6,169 nucleotides of DNA, from positions 1 through 6,169 of the forward strand of contig NZ_BMOL01000045.1 in NCBI RefSeq assembly GCF_014647055.1, in the 5' to 3' direction. Of the stretch, positions 6,032 to 6,169 are shown piece after piece; position 1 is the first letter of the stretch, and each line of letters opens with the position of its first letter. A program made the position numbers and the translations under genes. Under the pieces are notes generated by a model. It did not search any database and was not told the origin of the DNA. It saw only the letters and a list, made by a program, of their open reading frames with translations. The DNA is from Deinococcus aerolatus (lineage in GTDB: Bacteria; Deinococcota; Deinococci; Deinococcales; Deinococcaceae).

Positions 6032-6169
6032 AGGCTGCCAAGAACCCTACCCAAGAAAGGGCCTGATTTTCGCCAACATGAGAACGCAAGCGGCGACGAA
6101 ATGAAAGCCGATAAGAGTGGAAGAAAGGCGTTCCAAATCTCGTCCCAGGCGACGAAAGCGTGATAACCA
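6031..6169 (-). mobile_element. End of an IS5-like insertion sequence, rest beyond window
   Basis: The element's transposase ends 15 bases from a probable terminal inverted repeat beginning GAGGCTGCCAAGAACCC at 6031. The bases just outside are CTA (6028-6030), a target type used by IS5-superfamily elements (TA or TNA duplication). Base composition drops visibly in GC to the right of this point. The other terminus is not in the window, so the exact border and the target duplication cannot be confirmed. Confidence 0.6.
6047..6169 (-). CDS. IS5-like family transposase, C-terminal 40 codons
   Basis: Partial gene whose 5' part lies beyond the right edge. The visible C-terminus reads [15 protein letters not shown], then a hydrophobic helix ([13 protein letters not shown]), ending RPFLG and TAG at 6047-6049. 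The WLxRFRRLxxDxER block followed by a hydrophobic helix is the usual end of IS5-superfamily DDE transposases. The catalytic Glu normally lies a few residues before the Trp, just outside the window. It reads toward the orphan gene, so the two converge. I cannot judge whether the transposase is intact. Confidence 0.8.
   Translation of the reverse strand, partial: WLSRFRRLGRDLERLSSTLIGFHFVAACVLMLAKIRPFLG

Noticed and set aside
1..6169. CRISPR array, tRNA or rRNA genes
   Set aside because: No regularly spaced repeats, no tRNA-like cloverleaf arms and no ribosomal RNA signature were seen on either strand.

Overview
The window looks like chromosome or plasmid DNA from a high-GC diderm bacterium, most probably a Deinococcus or close relative. 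This placement is inferred from strong G/C preference at third codon positions, the gene families present, and a transposase tail of a type I associate with Deinococcus IS elements. No ribosomal RNA or other decisive taxonomic marker is present.

Left half (1-3283, minus strand): a copper-handling cluster read right to left. It starts with a CueP-type exported copper-binding protein (2750-3283). Next is a copper-type P1B ATPase (312-2674). Last is a Cys-rich four-helix-bundle copper-storage protein (Csp/DUF326), which runs off the left edge (1-196). Together they would cover the cell envelope, the inner membrane and the cytosol. The ATPase is broken twice in its N-terminal third. A 17-bp tandem duplication (2363-2396) shifts the frame in the His-rich linker, and an in-frame TGA (2103-2105) replaces the Trp of a TGG codon. 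Removing one repeat copy and reverting one base restores a 781-residue protein. The ATP-driven part, 587 codons from an internal ATG pair at 2075, is still fully open.

Middle (3284-3588): a divergent intergenic region of about 305 bases. It carries one plausible rightward promoter and some repeat structure, and no gene.

Right half (3589-5516, plus strand): a translationally coupled pair. The first gene encodes a small two-helix membrane domain (DUF2892-like) fused to a SRPBCC domain. The second encodes a zinc-dependent medium-chain dehydrogenase of the formaldehyde dehydrogenase-like group. The pair ends at a clear GC-rich hairpin (5553-5588). After a 215-base gap comes a short orphan gene of 99 codons (5732-6031) with a strong ribosome binding site. 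Its stop codon lies on the predicted edge of an insertion sequence. The last 40 codons of that element's transposase are visible on the minus strand (6047-6169), in DNA visibly less GC-rich than the rest.

The most notable result is a copper locus whose periplasmic chaperone and cytosolic storage gene look intact while the exporter between them is broken by lesions that can be read base by base.
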